In this document: positions 59,901 to 64,000 of the stretch, piece by piece
How positions within the stretch are numbered: position 1 is the stretch's first letter
How the letters are laid out: the number at the start of each line of letters is the position of its first letter
NCBI GenBank assembly: GCA_947311845.1
Contig: CAMZMU010000012.1
Span: forward strand, 5,234,192 to 5,298,191
Origin: Poa pratensis
Lineage: Eukaryota > Streptophyta > Magnoliopsida > Poales > Poaceae
Reading direction: 5' to 3'
Length of the DNA: 64,000 bases
Program-made: the position numbers and the translations under genes
The notes under the pieces: model-generated
Databases searched by the model: none
Told to the model about the DNA's origin: nothing
What the model saw: only the letters and a program-made list of their open reading frames with translations

Positions 59901-61931
59901 TTGCACTATGTTTATTTTTCCTTGGTCAGAGTTCAATACGAAGCTAACTCCATAATGCTTTGCTTGGCAGAGACATAAAAGGAGCGAACATACTTGTCGG
60001 CCCTACTGGGGATGTTAAACTTGCTGACTTTGGAGTGGCTAAACATGTATGCAGTTTCTCTTTTTTACAAGGAGTTTTGTATTGTGCATATGTGCAAAAG
60101 GGTCATTAGAAAACTCGTTCACACATACAATCATATAATTAGCTTATCTCCTTGGCCAGTCAACCAAGCAACTCAGGAAATTATGTTTGAATCTCTCACA
60201 TATATTTTGGTTTGAACATAATCACTTGCATCATTAGGTTTAGAGTAGTCAAAGTATGTTTCGTACTTTTCTGCTCTCATGTTTTTTACACAAACTCCAG
60301 AAAATTTCCTCAATATAGGGTTGACAATGTGTTCTGTATGATTAAAGCAACATATAGGTGTGGTGTTTATTTATATCATTTCCTGCAATTGACAGGGCCA
60401 CTCCAATTTATATCATTTTTTTCCTGCAATTGACAGGGAAAAATTGCCAGTTTTGTTTCCTCCTTTATCTCACTTTATTGCTTATGAAACTTGAAACAGA
60501 TAACATCTTTTGCTGAAATACGCTCTTGCAGAGGAAGCCCATACTGGATGGCTCCGGAGGTACGCTCTTTTACAGTTATGCCATTTGAAGAAATTCTCTG
60601 TGTATGATTTACACTTCTAACAAAGTTTCTCCCCAAAATTATTGCAAAATCTGCAGGTCATAATGAATAACAAAGGGTACAGTCTTGCGGTTGATATCTG
60701 GAGCCTTGGTTGTACAATTATTGAAATGGCAACTGCTAGACATCCTTGGCATCCGTACGAAGATGTATGCTTTTATTTCATGTCATACTTTGATGAAAAA
60801 ATTCTGCTTGCTTGGATCTGTCATTTCGCTCCTTGTAGTTGAAGTAACTGGCACTTGTGGCTTTCAAATCTCATAGCAGAGCCGCGTCATCTTCTATCCT
60901 TGGTCTTGCAGATACCTGCGCTATTTAAGATTGCAAACAGTAAAGATACACCAGAAATTCCAGAAGGTATTTCGAAAGAAGGGAAAGATTTCCTGAATTT
61001 GTGCTTAAAGCGTGATCCAGCTCAGCGCCCCTCTGCAACACAGTTACTGGGTCACCCTTTTGTTCATGACCATCAAGCAATAAGAGCCGTAAAATGCAGA
61101 CCAACTCCATTGAATAATGGACTATCTTCCCCTGTGGAGGCAAGGAATAGAAAGGCAATTCTTCTTTCTACAAGCTTTCTGCCCATTTTAATGGTTGTTT
61201 TCTAAGAATTCTTGACATTTCCAGATAATGTGCTGTGCTCTTTCCAAGCACAAGTAAGAAAATATTAAAGCTTACTTTTTAATGCTAAACTGGAAACTAA
61301 ATCTTGTGACCGTTTGTTAGTAACAGTCCAGTAATTGGTTACATATAAAATTGTCAAGATTCTTTACATAATCGTGCCTTTTGGTTTTGGGAGAATATTT
61401 GAGCACCTCTTTTCTAGATTCTGCCATTACTCAGTTTACATCATGCCATAAGATGGTTGGCCATATATGCTGATTATGTTTGCCATTCATCGAATTTGGT
61501 TCAGTCAAACAGAGAATCTTTAACAAAGAGAGGCATTACCCCTCTACGGGATATTGGAGAACTGCGCGCGAGAGATTTTACTGGATTTGCCACAGCTTAT
61601 CCTTCGCCCCGCAATACATCCAGGTACAGTAACCTACATTTGACCACTTTTTTTTAAATCCATCCTCGTGTTCAATCATCTAGACTGACAACGACTATCT
61701 TCATGTTGCAGCCCTATTGCTGCAAGACCAAACATGTCTCTGCCAGTGTCCCCGTGTTCCAGCCCGTTACGGCAGTTCAAGAAATCGAACTGGAGTTGCC
61801 TACCTTCCCCACCGCACCCAGCGGATTACACGCAGAACCAGATGAGACTAGGCACGGCGGTTCTAGATCCTTGGCTCGACATCGGCCAGTTGAGACCCCT
61901 GAGCCCATATGGCTCGCCGAGGAGATTCTGA
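56998..61931 (+). CDS. MEKK-type MAP kinase kinase kinase (MAPKKK3-like), 11 exons, 636 residues
   Basis: This Ser/Thr kinase phosphorylates MAPKKs; its plant relatives act in immune and developmental MAPK cascades, typically upstream of MKK4/5 and MPK3/6. Coding exons: 56998-57395, 58172-58546, 58976-59063, 59229-59291, 59722-59882, 59971-60046, 60500-60559, 60657-60764, 60912-61154, 61505-61623, 61712-61931; all phases agree. N-terminus disordered, Ser/Pro/Ala-rich, with GHPLPRP as in Arabidopsis MAPKKK3. Kinase domain from about residue 238: P-loop GSGTFGHV (245-252), Lys267, Glu288, HRDIKGAN (Asp363), DFG (Asp381), [10 protein letters not shown] (MEKK signature). The C-terminal tail has [12 protein letters not shown] and ends SPYGSPRRF. 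The exon 9 donor is GC (AAG|GCAATT). The exon 2 acceptor is the least certain border. Appears intact. Confidence 0.92.
57461..57545 (+). repeat. 55-bp period duplication in MAPKKK intron 1
   Basis: The phrase tgagatgactactcggggg...attgagaga starts at 57461 and again at 57516, with only small changes. It lies inside intron 1, away from splice sites. Confidence 0.7.
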
Positions 61932-62371
61932 GTCTGATCTGTAGAGTTCTAGGACGATATTTAGACACTTGAGACAAAAAGGGTAGGGAACAGAGATGTT
62001 TTGATCAACAAAATCTACTTTATTTATGACTATTCTGATATAATTCACTGTAAAGAAGAAAACGCGGCGCAACTGATGCGCTGTAGTGACGTTGTACTCT
62101 GCTGAATTTGTAAACGGTCATTATATAGCTTATAGTAACTTAGAAATACAGATAGCCCTCAACTTCAGTGATGTGATTTTGATGTACCATGGACTTTCAA
62201 GGCTGTAGAGACGATATGCCAGCAACAAGCCAACAACCGGCCAAATCATTTTTGTTCCCGCGGCTGCATCTCGCTGGTATGCCAGCAACAACTGCAATAG
62301 TACCGTGTAAATTCCTACCGTTCTCATGCACTTGCATAGGCAAGACTATTAGCTTCTTTTTGCAGCGGAGT

Positions 62372-62466
62372 GCTACATCATCACAGAAGAAATGAAATAC
62401 AAAAGGAAAAAATTGTATTATATTTTAATACATCTGCCTGTTACATCATCACAGAAGAAATGAAAA
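62372..62466 (+). repeat. Short direct repeat downstream of the MAPKKK gene
   Basis: The 23-bp string starting tacatcatcacagaag occurs at about 62372 and again at about 62442, 70 bp apart. No element ends are visible between the copies. It could be a local duplication. Confidence 0.55.
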
Positions 62467-62499
62467 TATAAAAATACAAAAATTTAATTGAAGTAAATT

Positions 62500-62523
62500 T
62501 GCGGTGAGCGTGGATCGAACAGC

Positions 62524-62566
<43 letters not shown>

Positions 62567-62571
62567 CCCGC
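62500..62571 (-). tRNA. tRNA-Phe (GAA), with a one-base deletion in the T stem; possibly a pseudogene
   Basis: The minus strand reads GCGGGGATAGCTCAGTTGG, the D arm, an anticodon loop CTGAAGA (anticodon GAA), GTTCGATCC (B box) and CACGC followed by the acceptor strand TCACCGC. The acceptor stem pairs fully. Between the anticodon stem and the T loop it has GGTCGCTGTTCG, where plant tRNA-Phe has GGTCGCGTGTTCG, so one base is missing and the 5' half of the T stem no longer pairs with CACGC beyond two pairs. Total is 72 rather than 73 nt. There is no immediate T-run terminator; a run of five T is about 25 nt downstream. Identity is secure, function doubtful. Confidence 0.88.
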
Positions 62572-62684
62572 TTTTGTACAGGATTTTAGATACCAAATAT
62601 TTGAAAGAAACAACGGTGATGGTCACGGTTTAATCAATTTATTCGGTTTATTTCAATGGAATTGTAAAGTGAGTCCTTATACCT

Positions 62685-63043
62685 TTTTTTTTTAGTCCTC
62701 TCCTGAGAATACAAGTTGTAGCATCTGATCGGACATACAGGCACGCACACCACACGCACACCCTACCTATATGTCTAAACTAGACCTACAACCTATATCC
62801 CTAATACGTCCTGAGAGACCTATCGCGCTCCGAGACCGACGGGCACGTCGACCTCGCCTGTGGCACGTGAACGATGAGAGGCAACTATGATTTATTGCAC
62901 TGTTCAGAGAACAGTATTGCTACAGTCGCAGGTGAACAGTGTAGCTAGTGAGACGCTCAGAAATTCGCTTCCCGTAGGAATCGAACTCTGGCGGGCTGGG
63001 TGCTCACCAGCTACCCCAGCCACTCGAGCTAACGCTCGGTCTC
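62685..63043 (-). mobile_element. tRNA-derived SINE with a 16-bp TSD
   Basis: Perfect TSD gtgagtccttatacct at 62669-62684 and 63044-63059. On the minus strand the head starts GAGACCGAGCG, with a pol III A box (TTAGCTCGAGTGG, about 63031) and B box (GAGTTCGATTCC, about 62975), as in tRNA-derived plant SINEs. The body is about 350 bp and the tail is an A-run (poly-T on the plus strand, 62683-62692) next to the TSD. Mobilised in trans by LINE proteins. Confidence 0.88.
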
Positions 63044-63205
63044 GTGAGTCCTTATACCTAGTACGTATAAATAATTTCATGCTAACCAAATCCCAGGTCG
63101 AATCATTGGAGGGCCTAGCTTAGCATTACCATACCCATGGATGCAAATCATGCAACATTGAGGATTTGGTGACATGCATAATGCATCATGAATTGAGTTG
63201 ATATA

Positions 63206-63328
63206 CTCCCTCCGTACACAAAAGGATGTCTCAACCTAGCCCAAATTTGAATGTATCCGGACATAATTTAGTGTGTAGATACATACAAATTTAGTTTAGG
63301 TTCAGACATTTTTTTTGAACGGAGGGAG
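63206..63328. mobile_element. Stowaway MITE
   Basis: Terminal repeats ctccctccgtacacaaaagg and its complement ending cggagggag, flanked by TA (63204-63205, 63329-63330). 123 bp, hairpin-forming. No ORF. Confidence 0.93.
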
Positions 63329-63782
63329 TAGTTAAAAGGCAGACATGTCACACGCACCCCTCTATTACGCTTGGTCCCTGCCTGATCTGAGCCACGTAGC
63401 ATGCTCAACGGACCAGCGATTGTGCACTTATGCTTGCGCATTTCCTGGAGCTGGTCTACTGTAGCTGCCGACTTGTTAATAAATGACTATGAAGATCACC
63501 ACTTAAGTATTCCGGAGAGAATATGTAATTTAAAGTACTGTGCTTGGGAAGTGGGTCTAGCATGATTGGTCTTTTTAATATGTAGTGATGGGCGTCATGC
63601 ACTCATGCCATAAACACTAATACGGAAACTTCAATATGCCACGAGAAACTAATAAGGGAACTTAAGAATGCGAGAGAAATATTTACTGTTCTTGCTAAAT
63701 AGGCCTATAAAGCTTGCCGGTTTAGGAACTGATAAAATAGGGTAAAACATATTGTAAGGTGTCCACTAAAGGATAAAATCTA

Positions 63783-63936
63783 CTCCCTCCGTCCAAAAAT
63801 AAGTGTCTCAAGTTTGACATGTTTTATATTGGAGGTATGTAGACATGTTTCATATTGGAGGTATGTAGACATGTTTCATGTATAGATACATCCACTTTTG
63901 AGCAAACTTGAGACACTTATTTTTGGACGGAGGGAG
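63783..63936. mobile_element. Stowaway MITE with an internal 26-bp duplication
   Basis: Perfect terminal inverted repeats of about 28 bp beginning ctccctccgtccaaaaataa, flanked by TA (63781-63782, 63937-63938). Inside, the unit acatgttt[ct]atattggaggtatgtag is present twice in tandem (about 63818-63869), with a third partial start. Confidence 0.95.
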
Positions 63937-64000
63937 TAGATAATTTTTCCTAAAAGTTCTCATGGAGTCACAACCGGGGGTAAAAGTTTGCACATGAGGT

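Overview
The window comes from a large-genome grass, most likely a Triticeae species (wheat, Aegilops or barley relatives). The evidence is Stowaway MITEs with the CTCCCTCCGT terminus, grass-type LINEs, a tRNA-derived SINE, Tat-lineage Ty3/gypsy elements, and one intron-rich plant kinase gene. I saw no bacterial, CRISPR or operon-like features. About three quarters of the window is transposable element (TE) sequence.

Layout. 1-2550: a Cauli_VI/RNase H1 N-terminal-like fragment and a broken Myb/SANT-like gene, both on the minus strand. 3745-11112: LINE-A on the plus strand, with disabled ORFs. 11633-19097: LINE-B on the minus strand, bounded by a perfect 14-bp target-site duplication (TSD). 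19112-20786: low-copy DNA with a Stowaway MITE. 20792-32831: RT1, a complete Ty3/gypsy element of Tat type with a second RNase H, on the plus strand (TSD gtgcc). 33123-54853: RT3, a pol-less LTR element on the minus strand (TSD tcctt). RT2 is nested inside the RT3 ORF at 36619-51454; it is a second Tat-type element (TSD ctaga). 54859-56997: GC-rich low-copy DNA. 56998-61931: an 11-exon MEKK-type MAP kinase kinase kinase gene, apparently intact and most like Arabidopsis MAPKKK3. 62500-64000: a damaged tRNA-Phe gene, a SINE and two Stowaway MITEs.

How it fits together. The MAPKKK gene is the only clearly functional protein gene. Around it, a low-copy region has been expanded by repeated insertion. 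RT1 (LTRs about 4% different by hand count) landed on the splice acceptor of what looks like the last exon of a minus-strand gene. RT3 (LTRs about 0.5% different) inserted nearby, and RT2 (also about 0.5%) then inserted into RT3. RT1 and RT2 are distinct elements, yet each carries, downstream of pol and in antisense orientation, a gene with several exons and its own TATA-like box. That antisense gene has a 'putative gypsy type transposon' (PF04195-like) N-terminal region, a coiled coil and a shared C-terminal region. It is the most system-like feature in the window.

Limits. All calls are from reading the sequence by eye. Family names rest on motif recognition, and LTR differences were counted by hand. 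No database search or alignment was run.
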